A program made the translations under genes and the position numbers. From Deltaproteobacteria bacterium (GTDB lineage: Bacteria; Desulfobacterota; Desulfobulbia; Desulfobulbales; BM004): a stretch of DNA of 6,771 nucleotides. The stretch is from NCBI GenBank assembly GCA_019312695.1, contig JAFDCT010000025.1:1-6771 (forward strand), written 5' to 3'. The notes beneath the pieces were generated by a model. The model saw only the letters and a list, made by a program, of their open reading frames with translations. It made no database searches and was not told the DNA's origin. Every line of letters starts with the position of its first letter. Position 1 is the first letter of the stretch. Positions 6,565-6,771 of the stretch are shown here, piece by piece.

Positions 6565-6600
6565 AAAAAAACTTCCCGGTGACTTGGGAGGGGCTTTTTT
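6565..6600 (-). terminator. Intrinsic terminator after the GGDEF gene, nearly symmetrical
   Basis: CTTCCC (6572-6577) pairs with GGGAGG (6586-6591, one wobble) over an 8-base loop. Seven A (6565-6571) lie on one side and six T (6595-6600) on the other. On the minus strand the stem is followed directly by TTTTTTT, 37 bases past the GGDEF stop, which fits termination of that gene. On the plus strand it could also stop transcripts, with a 3-base offset before the T run. Confidence 0.8.
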
Positions 6601-6604
6601 ATAT

Positions 6605-6623
6605 GTCAGCAGTATATGTTGAC
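6605..6623. repeat. Small imperfect dyad
   Basis: GTCAGCA (6605-6611) and TGTTGAC (6617-6623) are inverted copies with one mismatch and a 5-base centre. It lies between the GGDEF stop codon and its terminator. Function unknown; it may only add 3' RNA structure. Confidence 0.3.
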
Positions 6624-6636
6624 TATTTGGGGTAAT

Positions 6637-6771
6637 TCATGAGTTTTGCTGGATACTAGCAATTGATATTTCTTGAACTTTAGCGTCTCTACAAAAAAAT
6701 GTATATGTATTCTTGCCCAGGTTTTTTGAAGTGTACATTGAATTGTCCGCCAGGCGAATAAGCTCATCCGG
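6637..6771 (-). CDS. GGDEF (diguanylate cyclase-type) protein, C-terminal end only
   Basis: Read from the right edge on the minus strand, 44 codons end at TGA (complement of 6637-6639). The translation begins PDELIRLADNSMYTSKNLG and continues KNTYTFFCRD. This is the typical last part of a GGDEF domain, where the pattern is aDxAmYxAKxxGrNxy. About 18 further residues follow as a short tail. GGDEF domains make cyclic di-GMP from GTP. The catalytic GGDEF loop and any sensory N-terminus are outside the window, so activity cannot be judged. It points the same way as the globin-PsiE gene but is separated from it by a strong terminator and about 450 bases. Confidence 0.82.
   Translation of the reverse strand, partial: PDELIRLADNSMYTSKNLGKNTYTFFCRDAKVQEISIASIQQNS

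Noticed and set aside
6619..6657. Plus-strand promoter from TTGACT at 6619
   Set aside because: No -10 at proper spacing; GATACT at 6652 is 27 bases away and there is no plus-strand gene downstream in the window.

Overview
The window reads as Gram-negative bacterial DNA. It encodes Sec-type signal peptides, inner-membrane proteins, a periplasmic-facing parvulin-like protein and AGGAG-type ribosome binding sites. A deltaproteobacterial (Desulfobacterota-like) or gammaproteobacterial source is plausible from the gene mix, but I cannot fix the taxon. The left two thirds is visibly richer in G+C than the right third.

Left part, plus strand. Bases 3-1766 hold the 3' part of a large DUF3604 (PHP-like metal-dependent) protein whose start lies outside the window. 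A 147-base AT-rich gap follows. It contains a palindrome on a candidate promoter and a very good intrinsic terminator just before the next gene. A tightly packed four-gene operon then runs from 1914 to 5018: an anchored parvulin/SurA-like protein followed by three HupE/UreJ-type membrane proteins. The junctions are ATGA, TAATG and ATGA overlaps, so the four are almost certainly co-translated. All three HupE-like proteins have predicted signal peptides ending right before a histidine. The second carries the full family metal motif, the first is a long form with an extracytoplasmic N-terminal domain, and the third is divergent. No hydrogenase or urease gene is present, so the usual HupE/UreJ context is missing. 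My inference is an envelope metal-uptake or metal-handling module with its own folding helper, possibly working with the DUF3604 protein.

Middle. Bases 5019-5289 lie between convergent genes and hold several inverted repeats. One is a GC-rich hairpin that fits a terminator, best for the minus strand.

Right part, minus strand. Bases 5290-6189 encode a fusion of an N-terminal heme-type sensor globin (protoglobin) and a C-terminal four-helix PsiE membrane domain, with a recognisable sigma70-like promoter upstream. After a roughly 250-base stretch with no convincing gene comes a strong terminator (6565-6600). The last 44 codons of a minus-strand GGDEF (diguanylate cyclase-type) protein run off the right edge (6637-6771). 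The right part is therefore a gas/redox-sensing and signalling neighbourhood that converges on the metal-transport operon.
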